Below are positions 1 through 7,479 of a DNA stretch of 29,154 nt, piece after piece. The notes beneath the pieces are model-generated. The model was not told the DNA's origin and did not search any database. It was given only the letters and a program-made list of their open reading frames with translations. A program made the position numbers and the translations under genes. Numbering within the stretch: the stretch's first letter is position 1; each line of letters starts with the position of its first letter. Origin of the DNA: a virus; IMG/VR virus record IMGVR_UViG_3300044911_002177, positions 1 to 29,154 of that record. One strand, 5' to 3'.

Positions 1-1
1 G

Positions 2-550
2 CATCCAGACAGAGCCATCACAGGTGGTGGTTATACAAGTACTGCGGCAGGCGCTTATCAATTCTTGTCGCCCACCTGGAACGAGCAAGCAAAAGCCCTA
101 GGTCTGTCTGATTTTAGTGCGCAAAACCAAGATCTTGCGGCAACTCGACTCCTACGGAATCGTTTGATGCCAATTGGGGGCTTGTCCGTTTTAGAAAAAG
201 AAGGTTTTAGTCCTCGCGTATCTGCAGCACTTGCTCCAGAATGGGCATCCCTTCCTACGGAAAGCGGTAAAAGCTATTACGGTCAACCTGTCAAAAAACT
301 TTCTGAATTACAGAAAATTTATGGGCAGGCTGCTCAACCAGCTTCTACAGCTCAACAACAAGCCAGTAGCGGACAAGATGTATCTGCGGGTAGTTTCCTG
401 CAGGGATTCATGTCAGCCATGGCAGGCAGCCAACCCAAGGAACTTTCTACTACTGATCTGGTAAAGCAAGAGTTAATGGCTAGGCTGTTAACTCCTGCCC
501 AGGGGATTGATCCGTTAGATTTTCTAGCTAACATGAGGCCTATTGGTTAA
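2..550 (+). CDS. Lambda R-like (GH104) peptidoglycan lytic enzyme domain, 5' partial
   Basis: The reading frame is open from base 2, so the N-terminus lies outside the window. The visible start carries a run like TAAGAYQFLSPTW, followed by a QDLAA segment and then PEWASLP and YGQ. This order matches the second half of lambda R endolysin (GRYQLLSRWW, SQDAVAL, WASLPGAGYGQ), a lytic transglycosylase that cuts the glycan strand of peptidoglycan. The catalytic Glu would lie upstream and is not visible. About 70 residues of Ala/Gln/Ser-rich tail follow the domain, ending in a Leu-rich segment. Virion-type genes follow directly, so I infer a particle-associated lysozyme used during DNA entry rather than the lysis enzyme. 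Family call fairly sure; location in the particle is inference. Confidence 0.72.
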   Translation, partial: HPDRAITGGGYTSTAAGAYQFLSPTWNEQAKALGLSDFSAQNQDLAATRLLRNRLMPIGGLSVLEKEGFSPRVSAALAPEWASLPTESGKSYYGQPVKKLSELQKIYGQAAQPASTAQQQASSGQDVSAGSFLQGFMSAMAGSQPKELSTTDLVKQELMARLLTPAQGIDPLDFLANMRPIG

Positions 551-592
551 ATCACGTTAGAATTGGAAAATCAGTAAAAGCGCAGTAGAACC

Positions 593-1372
593 TTGGCCTC
601 GAGTAGCACAAACAAGCAGCCCATGTTGGTTGATCGCCCACTGTTTGATTCAGTGCGTGTCACAACTCAAACTGTAGGCAGCGCTTCAGCTAACACGCTG
701 TTTGTCCAGGGGGGCCAGGCGCCCTCCATCTTGGTGGACATGGACGCCAACCTTAGCGAAGATAATAACAGCGGTGGTGTTGTTGATTCCATCAGTATTG
801 TCCGCAATGATTACTACCGTGATCCGGACTACACAGTAGCCACCGCAACCTCTGGCACTCCTATTTCGCTGACCAGCGGTCAAATTGTTTTCATCTCTCA
901 GACTGGTGTTCTTACCACCCCTGCTCAAAGCGGGTATGGTTACTACACCTACACAGGGGCAACTACCCTGACAGGTATTAACACCAGCCTGATTTACTCG
1001 GGCGGCATTGGAAGCGGCTTTAGTTACAACGGCATTAAGTACGGATCCCAGCCCGAAGTAACTTTTGTTGTTTACCAGACTCGTGGTACGACCACACCCA
1101 TCCCTGCCTCTGGTGACTACAAAGTTGTATTTGCCAAGCGTGTGCCGGCTGATGCACAAGAAGTCGACTGTGCTGACGTGATGCCTCAACTGGCTGCTCC
1201 TGTTGTTTCCGCAGGTAACACCACAGGACTTGGCCAAACCGCACCGCTGCGTAACAAAGGCATTTACCTGGAGCGTGGCGACCGCCTCTACATTGGCGTA
1301 TTTGCAGACGGCCCGAACATCTCTGGATATATTCCTGGGGCGCACGTCTACGCACAAGGCGGCTTCTTCTAA
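593..1372 (+). CDS. Probable virion structural protein
   Basis: This 259-residue protein uses a TTG start at 593. The alternative of a later ATG would remove the conserved-looking N-terminus. It is rich in Gly, Ser, Thr and Tyr, has no predicted membrane segment and no catalytic motif that I recognise. The composition suggests beta structure. The C-terminal part contains ERGDRLYIGVFADGPN and ends HVYAQGGFF, a hydrophobic beta-type ending common in phage structural proteins. It lies 43 nt after the lysozyme-domain gene and 3 nt before the next gene, so it is in a plus-strand virion operon. I do not recognise the specific family. A 243-residue antisense frame exists on the other strand, but its composition is not protein-like. 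Confidence 0.65.
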   Translation: MASSSTNKQPMLVDRPLFDSVRVTTQTVGSASANTLFVQGGQAPSILVDMDANLSEDNNSGGVVDSISIVRNDYYRDPDYTVATATSGTPISLTSGQIVFISQTGVLTTPAQSGYGYYTYTGATTLTGINTSLIYSGGIGSGFSYNGIKYGSQPEVTFVVYQTRGTTTPIPASGDYKVVFAKRVPADAQEVDCADVMPQLAAPVVSAGNTTGLGQTAPLRNKGIYLERGDRLYIGVFADGPNISGYIPGAHVYAQGGFF

Positions 1373-1375
1373 GTC

Positions 1376-2836
1376 ATGTCGCCCAAAAAGGGTGATCTCT
1401 TTGGTAACTTCAACCAAAAGATTGATTTTAAACTAGGCGCAATTAAACCAATCTCTACGGAATTTTCTGTTGGTGCGGTGCCAAACTCCATTGTCGCAAT
1501 GGATCGGGAATCATCCTGGGCACGTTGGCGCCGTGGGTATGAACTTGCTGTAACGGTAGGCATCCAACGAGGGTTAACATTCCCCTTCCGCTACACAATG
1601 CCAACACCACCAGGAACAACGATTCCTCCTGGTAACCAACCGTTAATTGTTGGTGTTGTACAAGGCTTTCCTACAGCACGCAGGGAATTTGGCATCCATT
1701 GGACTGGTTGTCGTGTAGGTGCACTGCTGCGCTTCGATAACGTATTTGATTCCACTGGGACTAGGGCAAGTGTTGCCATGGTCACAGAAGACGCTGATTA
1801 TTGGTACGTACAGCTTGCCGGTACCTGGAGCATAAGCAACCCACTCCCAGCCCCTCTCTACGTGCCTCCTGTGGGCAGTAACGCAGCTCTCAAGCCACTG
1901 AATGGCGAAGTGATTGAGGACCGCCTCCTGGAGCCTGGTGGGACGCCCCTGACAAGTGCAACGGTAAACCCTGCCACCAATAAAAAATACGGTTACGTCC
2001 AGGCGTTACTAGTAGATGTAAATGGTCCAGCGGGAGTACTCACGTTAAAAAAAGCAGGATCCTTTGAATCAACGCCTGACGGTGTATATGTAACACCAGC
2101 AAGTCGTCCGCCTGCTATCGACAGGTTCCTGACGCTTGGCACGAGATACGCTTGCACCTGCCAAGATTTCAGCCGCCGTAGTTACGCGTATTTCCGTGAC
2201 ATGAAAGGTAGCTCCACAAAGCGCTTTCCTTATACAAGGCCATCATCTTTAAAGTATGGGCGGCACGAATTAATTACGGATGCAGACGGAACTATCAATA
2301 ACAATGCCGAAACCAGCATTGATAAAAACCGTAGGCTTTCACTTACGTTTGAATCAATTGACAACCCTGGAGTATTTAGTGATTTTGGCGGAAGATATTT
2401 GCGGAACGTGCCAAGCGTAGGCGCAGCCGAAGGCCCTGGCACATTTGTTGACTACAAAGCTGTTGATAATCAGATTGTTAGTTTTGATGACTACTGGACG
2501 CCGTTGTTAGATGAGATGCGATACTGCAAACACATCTATGCACTGCGCTTCCAAGAAGGTATTATCCTCCCTGAGCCGTCTGACGTACCTATTGATATGG
2601 ACGAGGGAATGGTCAGTTGGGAACAGAAGCTTGTCAATGAATCAAGCACGATGAAAAAACATTCGGAATACGTAGATTCAATTAACGGCTTGAAATATAT
2701 GGACCTTCCGCCCAGTAATTTCCAATCACCGCAAATGCTTCCAATGATGCAAAAGCTTTTAAACGTGCCGACCAGTTTTATTAAGCGTGCTAACTTTGAG
2801 ATACAGCGTAAAGACGGAGCGTTCACAAGTGGCTGA
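1376..2836 (+). CDS. Probable virion structural protein, 486 aa
   Basis: The ATG lies 3 nt after the stop of the previous gene. The protein has N-terminal SPKKGDLFGNF and a SSWARWRRGYELAV segment early on. A CTCQDFSRRSYAYFRDMKG segment contains two Cys residues, and the rest is mixed beta-rich sequence. No enzyme motif is visible. CxCxDF(S)xRxY-type segments occur in conserved cyanophage virion proteins of unknown role. The end overlaps the next gene by 8 nt, consistent with coupled translation. The size and context suggest a tail or baseplate component, but this is inference from position only. Confidence 0.65.
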   Translation: MSPKKGDLFGNFNQKIDFKLGAIKPISTEFSVGAVPNSIVAMDRESSWARWRRGYELAVTVGIQRGLTFPFRYTMPTPPGTTIPPGNQPLIVGVVQGFPTARREFGIHWTGCRVGALLRFDNVFDSTGTRASVAMVTEDADYWYVQLAGTWSISNPLPAPLYVPPVGSNAALKPLNGEVIEDRLLEPGGTPLTSATVNPATNKKYGYVQALLVDVNGPAGVLTLKKAGSFESTPDGVYVTPASRPPAIDRFLTLGTRYACTCQDFSRRSYAYFRDMKGSSTKRFPYTRPSSLKYGRHELITDADGTINNNAETSIDKNRRLSLTFESIDNPGVFSDFGGRYLRNVPSVGAAEGPGTFVDYKAVDNQIVSFDDYWTPLLDEMRYCKHIYALRFQEGIILPEPSDVPIDMDEGMVSWEQKLVNESSTMKKHSEYVDSINGLKYMDLPPSNFQSPQMLPMMQKLLNVPTSFIKRANFEIQRKDGAFTSG

Positions 2837-3050
2837 TTTTGGAGACGTAGTAGAAACTAAATACGTGTTGTCAGCTGAGCAACTAAACGCCAGCGCCTTT
2901 GGTAATAGCACCGTTTACTACAGTGGCAGTCCAATTGTATATGCCCCTGGAGACGTAGTTAATCTTCCTTACACCAGTGGAGAGTTGTCCACAATGGAAG
3001 CAGTGGGCTTAGCTTGGGCAGCTTACGCAAGTGGAATTGAGCCTGAATAA
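2829..3050 (+). CDS. Small virion-operon protein, 73 aa
   Basis: I chose the GTG at 2829, which overlaps the end of the upstream gene by 8 nt. An earlier in-frame start would lie well inside that gene. The protein begins MADFGDVVETKYVLSAEQ and is acidic, with Tyr/Ser/Gly-rich middle sequence and no membrane segment. It is the last plus-strand gene before a minus-strand HTH gene whose terminator directly abuts its stop codon. I do not recognise the family. Its tight coupling to a probable structural gene suggests a minor virion or assembly component. Confidence 0.6.
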   Translation: MADFGDVVETKYVLSAEQLNASAFGNSTVYYSGSPIVYAPGDVVNLPYTSGELSTMEAVGLAWAAYASGIEPE

Positions 3051-3078
3051 AAAAACAGCCCCGTATTACCGGAGCTGT
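3049..3078 (-). terminator. Rho-independent terminator of the minus-strand HTH gene
   Basis: Read on the minus strand, an arm at 3078-3070 pairs with 3063-3055 (8 of 9 pairs) around a 6-nt loop, followed directly by a run of T residues (complement of the A-run at 3049-3055). It lies 24 nt past the stop of the 3102-3320 gene. There is no T-run in the plus direction, so it should act on the minus strand only. Confidence 0.75.
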
Positions 3079-3101
3079 GATTACCCACCCTTTGCCAGAA
3101 C

Positions 3102-3320
3102 TCACGCCATAGCGGCGAGCTTCTCTTGTTTGGCCAGGTGCTTACGTACTGCGGCTACGTTCCACAGATAGCTATCCCGTGAACGTGTGCAGTCAAAAGC
3201 TGCGAAATGCGGTCCCAGCTTCAGGGTACCGTCATCGCGGTACTTGAAGAGCGTCTTGCGGTCAATGCCAAGGATCTCTCCTACTTGCTGGGCAGAGACC
3301 CAACCTGGATGCTTAGCCAT
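3102..3320 (-). CDS. Small HTH DNA-binding protein (excisionase/MerR-like)
   Basis: This 72-residue protein carries VSAQQVGEILGIDRKTLFKYRDDGTL at about residues 8-33, a compact helix-turn-helix of the HTH_17/excisionase kind. A basic C-terminal helix with AAVRKHLAKQ follows. Such proteins bind DNA as small regulators. It is the only minus-strand gene inside a plus-strand virion block and has its own good sigma70-type promoter (3345-3372) and its own terminator (3049-3078), so it is a self-contained transcription unit of the moron type. Its target is unknown; the two TTGAC repeats in its own promoter could be its operator. The HTH assignment is good, the role is inferred. Confidence 0.75.
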   Translation of the reverse strand: MAKHPGWVSAQQVGEILGIDRKTLFKYRDDGTLKLGPHFAAFDCTRSRDSYLWNVAAVRKHLAKQEKLAAMA

Positions 3321-3344
3321 GGAAGCGGCAGTGGTTACCTACGT

Positions 3345-3372
3345 ACCTTACACGGAGTCAAGATGGTGTCAA
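3345..3372 (-). promoter_or_regulatory. Sigma70-type promoter for the HTH gene
   Basis: On the minus strand, a perfect -35 TTGACA (3372-3367) is followed after 16 bp by TAAGGT (3350-3345), about 25 nt before the ATG. A second TTGAC lies 11 bp inside the spacer, making a one-turn direct repeat that could also be an operator. It differs from most other promoters here, which lack a -35 box. Confidence 0.5.
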
Positions 3373-3428
3373 CAGTCTTAAGCAAATTTTTATCTTGTTT
3401 CTTTGCGGGGAAGAATGCATAGGGAAAT

Positions 3429-3434
3429 TAGAAT
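3429..3434 (+). promoter_or_regulatory. -10 element TAGAAT before the HNH gene
   Basis: TAGAAT lies 13 nt before the TTG start at 3448. No convincing -35 box is present at normal spacing. It belongs to the recurrent set of -10-like hexamers close to start codons in this window. Confidence 0.4.
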
Positions 3435-3447
3435 CAATTAACGGCAA

Positions 3448-3813
3448 TTGAAGAGCATGTTTTGCAGCCAGCACGAGCCCCTTGCCCTGCTAGTTGAATT
3501 AACACCAAAACTTGCCAAGAAAAGATTTAGAGAAAGTATATACCAAGCCTGGAACTATCAATGCGGCTATTGCGAAGAGCAAGCAACAAGCTTAGATCAC
3601 GTTGTGCCACGATTTAAATCCGGGTGCTCCAACAGAAGTAACTTGGTTCCAGCATGCACTAAATGCAATGCAAACAAGGCATCAGCTGAAATGGAGTCTT
3701 GGTATCGTCAGCAGTCCTTTTTTACAGAAGAAAAATTGGGTAGAATAAAAGCTTGGATGGAACCAGACGGTTTCAATTTGATTGATCTTCAGCTACGCAA
3801 AGAAGCCTCATGA
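3448..3813 (+). CDS. HNH endonuclease
   Basis: The 121-residue protein has the full HNH layout: CGYC zinc pair at residues 39-42, LDHVVPR with the catalytic His at 51, the Asn of SNRSNLVPAC at 65, and the second zinc pair CTKC at 70-73. This is the beta-beta-alpha metal fold that cuts or nicks DNA. The start is either TTG at 3448 or ATG at 3457; neither has a strong Shine-Dalgarno. The stop overlaps the next gene's ATG by 4 nt (ATGA), so the two are translationally coupled. HNH genes of this size in phages are often free-standing homing endonucleases or packaging-associated nickases. No terminase gene is seen beside it, so I favour the former. Confidence 0.85.
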   Translation: MKSMFCSQHEPLALLVELTPKLAKKRFRESIYQAWNYQCGYCEEQATSLDHVVPRFKSGCSNRSNLVPACTKCNANKASAEMESWYRQQSFFTEEKLGRIKAWMEPDGFNLIDLQLRKEAS

Positions 3814-6017
3814 TTCGTTTCGAGACTGTCAACGGCTTACTAAAGCCTGTGTTGCCTACCGATGCGACAGGTGATGAAGTCAAAGCAGCGGATACAATTG
3901 CACAGCGTTTAAACAAAATTCAAGGCTCTGGTGAAAACTACAAAACCTTAATGGAGTCTCTTGACAAAGAACTTCAAGGGAATAACAGCAACGCTCGGGA
4001 CTACATTGACGCCGAAACAATCACGGCGGTTGAGAATTTTTATCAAAAAGCAACAGGGTTAACTCCCTGGGATTCTTCCAAGCACGGGGTGCCTCTCGAT
4101 AGTTTTAACGCAAAATTTTACGCGCAACAGGTTCCAGAAGAAGTTAAAAAATGGAACGAGGCTGCCACTGCGGTTTCATTTGGAGGCAAGAAAATTTCAG
4201 ATATTGATATCACTAAAAAATACCCTGATTTAGATTCTTTTTTGCATTCAGAATACACATTTGTCGGTGCGCCAGCAGGTCTTTTGGGTGAACCCAGAGA
4301 TCTTGAGGTTTACAAAGAAACATTAAGGGCGCCCACCGATGCGGAACGCCAAATTTTGCGCGAAGCATTACTTGGAAAACCCGGAGGCGCAGAATCTCTT
4401 GCCGAAATGGCAACACAAAACTACATCAATAAACAAGGAGAACAAACCTTTGGTGCTTTATCTGCTGATGCATTAAAAGCAACTTTAAGCGAATATGCAA
4501 ACGCACTTAAAAAACAGCAAATGTCTGACATGCTTGAAGGCATGGGCATGCCTAGTGTTGGCAACATTAAACAAGACATTAAAAACGCAATCCTTGGTGA
4601 TAGTGGCGTTGGTGGTTACATGAATTTTGGAGCCGGTTCTAATATCGGCAAAAGTTTGTCTGACAGCTTAGATCGTAGTCTTGGCATGGGTTCGTCTGTC
4701 CAGTACAACTGGCAAAAGTGGTTTGATGAAACCTTGGCAAAACGATACGAGGATCGTTCTCAAATTACAGACCCAACAGATGCGTCTAAAACATATGAAC
4801 TTGAAAAAGAATTTGCCAAATCTTTTGTCGAAGATTATTTAAAGCCTAGATTCGATACATCAAAATCTATATCTGAATTTGTTAGCTATATGGATGTAAA
4901 GGATGACGAGCAAAACGTTCTACAAACACAACTTGCTTCTAACGCGTTAAAACAATATGCCAACGAAAAGGCCAAAGAATTTATTACTAGTCTTGGAGCC
5001 GCAGCAACACAAAAAGAATTTGACCCAAATTTTTACTGGAATCCAGAGCTGCTGTCCGGAACAGATGTAACAAACAAAAAAAGTGCATACGAACAGCAAA
5101 AGCAAAATGTTCAAGATTCCTGGGACAAACGCAATACAGACGAAGATGTAAAAAACGGCAAATCATGGAAAGAACTTGCTTATGAATATGGCGTTGATCT
5201 AGAAAACAAAAGCGATTTTGCTCGATTACATTATTCTGTTATCGGCAAAAATAAAAACTATGATCCGGTTGCCGATACCTACAACAGGCAAGATCTTGCC
5301 GCTTTTATCCAGGGGCCTCTTGCGGAAGCTTTGCAAGGTAAAAAAGCTTCTTTTGGTAATCCGGTTTTTCTTGATTTTGTTTCAGCAGAACAAAAAGCTG
5401 CTGAATTTGTCGATAAAATAAATATTTCCGATTTGCCCGAAGATATAAAAAAACAATTAGAAGGCCTTGGCTATGACACAAGTACAGATTCTGTTGCAGA
5501 ATTGCAAAGTGTTTTAACTGGTCTTTTAAGCACAGATCCTGCTTTTCAAATACGTGAAAGTATTAGGCAATTAAACGAACAACGTATTAAACCAACGCAA
5601 GAGCAACTAGGATTTGGTTATATCCAAAGGGACTCAGACGAGAAAGTTCAGGCTCCTGCTGGTGGCAGTGCATTGTTTGATGTTTTCCAAAAGGCTGGGT
5701 ATGGCGGAAGCGAAAGCGAATTTTACGCTGAGTTTTTTCCTGATGCTACTGAAGAAGACAAGAATTTAATGTCTCCAGGCTTAGGCAAATCAGGATCAAC
5801 TAAAGGCGTGCAAGGATTAATGGGATTCAGTATGCCAGATTTTTCTGATCCTTTTGCAGCAATGGGTTCACTGGATCAAATGCTTTCGGATGATAATATA
5901 AACAAGAAAGAGACGTATAAGCCGCGTCGGTCTAATTATTTCAAATACTTTACAGAAGAAGAAGACGAAGAAGCGCCTTCTTTCTTTGGTGGTGGAATCG
6001 GCTCTTTATTTGGTTAA
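3810..6017 (+). CDS. Large probable internal or structural virion protein, 735 aa
   Basis: The ATG overlaps the HNH gene stop (ATGA). The protein is highly charged, Lys/Glu/Asp/Gln-rich, mainly helical in appearance, with no membrane segment and no enzyme motif that I can identify. The C-terminus is distinctive: a Met/Phe/Pro-rich stretch, then an acidic run (FTEEEDEEAP), then a Gly/Phe tail FFGGGIGSLFG. The codon use is more A/T-rich than in the flanking virion genes. Size and position inside a virion operon suggest an internal, ejected or tail-associated protein. I do not recognise the family. Confidence 0.6.
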   Translation: MIRFETVNGLLKPVLPTDATGDEVKAADTIAQRLNKIQGSGENYKTLMESLDKELQGNNSNARDYIDAETITAVENFYQKATGLTPWDSSKHGVPLDSFNAKFYAQQVPEEVKKWNEAATAVSFGGKKISDIDITKKYPDLDSFLHSEYTFVGAPAGLLGEPRDLEVYKETLRAPTDAERQILREALLGKPGGAESLAEMATQNYINKQGEQTFGALSADALKATLSEYANALKKQQMSDMLEGMGMPSVGNIKQDIKNAILGDSGVGGYMNFGAGSNIGKSLSDSLDRSLGMGSSVQYNWQKWFDETLAKRYEDRSQITDPTDASKTYELEKEFAKSFVEDYLKPRFDTSKSISEFVSYMDVKDDEQNVLQTQLASNALKQYANEKAKEFITSLGAAATQKEFDPNFYWNPELLSGTDVTNKKSAYEQQKQNVQDSWDKRNTDEDVKNGKSWKELAYEYGVDLENKSDFARLHYSVIGKNKNYDPVADTYNRQDLAAFIQGPLAEALQGKKASFGNPVFLDFVSAEQKAAEFVDKINISDLPEDIKKQLEGLGYDTSTDSVAELQSVLTGLLSTDPAFQIRESIRQLNEQRIKPTQEQLGFGYIQRDSDEKVQAPAGGSALFDVFQKAGYGGSESEFYAEFFPDATEEDKNLMSPGLGKSGSTKGVQGLMGFSMPDFSDPFAAMGSLDQMLSDDNINKKETYKPRRSNYFKYFTEEEDEEAPSFFGGGIGSLFG

Positions 6018-6022
6018 CAAAC

Positions 6023-6295
6023 ATGTCAGATAAATCACGTAAAGCGGCCAGTGCTGCAAAAATTCACAAGGATTCCATGGAGTGCAACAAGCCTCGGCGA
6101 GACGTGCAGGGGGGTAAAAAGTCTGTTGTAAAAGCATGTGAAAACGGGCAAGAAAAAATCGTACGTTTTGGTGACGCCAACATGGAAATCAAACGAGACA
6201 ACCCAGAACGTCGCAAAAACTTTCGTGCCAGACACAACTGCGACGAACCCAAGAGCAAGTTGACGGCTGGTTACTGGTCGTGCAAAGCCTGGTGA
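6023..6295 (+). CDS. Small basic Cys-containing phage protein, 90 aa
   Basis: The ATG is 6 nt after the previous stop. The protein is strongly basic and has a conserved-looking layout: MECNKPRR, a VKACENG segment, KIVRFGDANMEIKRDNPERRKNFRARHNC in the middle and TAGYWSCKAW at the end. Four Cys residues and a His (C22, C39, H72/C74, C87) could bind a metal ion, though this is inference. Proteins ending in RKNFRARHNC...YWSCKAW recur in cyanophage and pelagiphage genomes as conserved hypothetical proteins near virion genes. Function unknown. Confidence 0.7.
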   Translation: MSDKSRKAASAAKIHKDSMECNKPRRDVQGGKKSVVKACENGQEKIVRFGDANMEIKRDNPERRKNFRARHNCDEPKSKLTAGYWSCKAW

Positions 6296-6331
6296 ATTAG
6301 GCTAAACTGCTGACGTTGTTACCTCAACACC

Positions 6332-6457
6332 ATGGCAAAACCCAAGTCAACCTCATTGGTCAAAATTGAAGCCAAGCCTAAGCTCACCCGTCAAGGCGAC
6401 GGCAAGCATTCCAAGCCCAGTCACGGCCGCAAGCTATCTCGCGGTCAAGGTAAGTAA
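6332..6457 (+). CDS. Very basic 41-aa protein
   Basis: An ATG at 6332 opens a 41-residue frame, MAKPKSTSLVKIEAKPK..., that is about 30% Lys/Arg/His with no acidic run, ending HGRKLSRGQGK. It is likely to bind nucleic acid or the packaged genome. A weak -10-like TAAACT lies at 6303-6308. The gene sits between the Cys-containing basic protein and the GH24 lysozyme, all on the same strand. Comparable short Lys-rich genes occur again at 27.8-28.5 kb. Confidence 0.6.
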   Translation: MAKPKSTSLVKIEAKPKLTRQGDGKHSKPSHGRKLSRGQGK

Positions 6458-6463
6458 ATTGTG

Positions 6464-6492
6464 TATGATTGGAGGTAATTGTAGTTACCTCC
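6464..6492 (+). promoter_or_regulatory. -10 element plus perfect hairpin masking the lysozyme Shine-Dalgarno
   Basis: TATGAT at 6464-6469 is followed by a perfect inverted repeat, GGAGGTAA (6471-6478) and TTACCTCC (6485-6492), around a 6-nt loop. The ATG of the lysozyme starts at the very next base. The left arm is the only good Shine-Dalgarno for that start, and the right arm is its exact complement. In long read-through RNA this would hide the ribosome site. As DNA it is a dyad that overlaps the expected transcription start and could be an operator. Confidence 0.6.
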
Positions 6493-7152
6493 ATGGCGGA
6501 TCTTTCGCATGCCGTTAACCTAATTCGTAAATACGAAGGGTTTAACGAAAAGGCATACCCCGATCCGTCATCAGGCGGCGAGCCATACACCATCGGGTTT
6601 GGGACTCAGTTCTACCCCGATGGTTCTCCCGTCAAGCGTGGCCAGTGTTGCAGTAAGGAAAAAGCACTGGAGTATCTCTTCCATGAGGTCTCTGTTATTG
6701 ACACGCAGCTTTCAAAGCTAAACCTTGGCCTTGATGACAGCATGCGTCAGGCTTTGCTTTCATTCATTCATTCCATTGGCTGGGAGCCATTTTTGTATGG
6801 ACGAGTGATTGACTGCATTGAACACGAAGATTTTGGCGCAGCTACAGAAGAGATCGGTCGGTGGGTCTTTGATGAAGACCACCAAGTAATTGGGAGCCTG
6901 CTCCACAGGCGTCGTGAAGAATCTCATCTTTTCCTTCGGGAAGTTGGTGCCAACACCTTGTCTTCTTCCGATGTACTGCTTGCTGCATTCCGCAACTACA
7001 CTGCTGCTCCGCACCAGGTAAAAGCCATTCGCTTCCTGGAGCAGGGACTTAGCCCGTACCTTCTTGCACAGTTTGCCAACGAGTTTCGGATTGACGATGA
7101 TCCCTGGGACGATTACACCAGTGATGCCGTCAATTTGGAATTCAGCAGCTAG
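6493..7152 (+). CDS. GH24 (T4-type) lysozyme, endolysin
   Basis: I place the start at ATG 6493, giving 219 residues beginning MADLSHAVNLIRKYEGF. The upstream TTG at 6469 would put the hairpin inside the coding region. The N-terminus has the GH24 active site: Glu15 in KYEGF, Asp24 in YPDP and Thr33 in EPYTIGFGT, matching Glu11, Asp20 and Thr26 of T4 lysozyme. RRREESHLF near residue 140 matches the GLxxRRxxExxLF motif of the family. About 70 extra residues follow the lysozyme fold. It hydrolyses the MurNAc-GlcNAc bond of peptidoglycan and is the best candidate for the lysis enzyme. No signal peptide or membrane anchor is visible, so it would need a holin to cross the membrane. Confidence 0.88.
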   Translation: MADLSHAVNLIRKYEGFNEKAYPDPSSGGEPYTIGFGTQFYPDGSPVKRGQCCSKEKALEYLFHEVSVIDTQLSKLNLGLDDSMRQALLSFIHSIGWEPFLYGRVIDCIEHEDFGAATEEIGRWVFDEDHQVIGSLLHRRREESHLFLREVGANTLSSSDVLLAAFRNYTAAPHQVKAIRFLEQGLSPYLLAQFANEFRIDDDPWDDYTSDAVNLEFSS

Positions 7153-7155
7153 GCT

Positions 7156-7161
7156 TAGAAT
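7156..7161 (+). promoter_or_regulatory. -10 element TAGAAT before the NblA-like gene
   Basis: TAGAAT lies 15 nt before the ATG at 7177. TTTGGA at 7134-7139 with a 16-bp spacer is a possible -35. Initiation about 7 nt downstream would leave a leader of under 10 nt. Confidence 0.45.
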
Positions 7162-7176
7162 ACTTGCAGTAAAGAA

Positions 7177-7479
7177 ATGCAAAGCGGAATGGAGCGGTCA
7201 GTTGAACCCAGGGAATTTGAACTTCCTCTAGAACTCCAGTTTGCGATGCGCAAAGCCGAGCTTCAGGCTCAAGAGATGACCTGGGATGAGCTTCACGCCG
7301 CTTTGCTGAACCTTTACCACCAACGCTTGATGGAATGGTACGCCATTCGGGACATCATGGCGTCTGAAGACATTGAAATCGACTGGGATCACCCAACCGA
7401 CATTGAGCTAGCAGAACTCGCCGCCGCATGTTTGTACGACGACGAGGATGAGGACGAAGATACCTGTCAGCCCTTCTGA
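7177..7479 (+). CDS. NblA-like phycobilisome degradation adaptor with acidic extension
   Basis: Residues 13-62 read FELPLELQFAMRK, AELQAQEM, then LLNLYHQRLMEWYAIRDIM. This follows the NblA pattern: (L)xLExxFxLRxxExQ, Met, then LxxLYxQxMxRExxY in a second helix. NblA proteins are about 60 residues, form a helical hairpin dimer, bind phycobilisome subunits and deliver them to Clp protease. Some cyanophages carry nblA to dismantle host antennae. Here the NblA-like core is followed by about 38 residues that end in a strongly acidic stretch, which ordinary NblA lacks. The gene has its own -10 element, and its end overlaps the minus-strand DUF3310 gene tail to tail by 13 nt. The family call is by eye; a generic helical hairpin is the alternative. 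Confidence 0.55.
   Translation: MQSGMERSVEPREFELPLELQFAMRKAELQAQEMTWDELHAALLNLYHQRLMEWYAIRDIMASEDIEIDWDHPTDIELAELAAACLYDDEDEDEDTCQPF

Noticed and set aside
686-1417. Long antisense frame (243 codons) opposite the first virion gene
   Set aside because: Cys/Arg/Asn-heavy composition with no motif; the plus-strand frame is part of a tight operon.
6469-6492. TTG at 6469 as the start of the GH24 lysozyme
   Set aside because: It would add eight residues encoded by the hairpin; ATG 6493 starts at the expected N-terminus of the fold.
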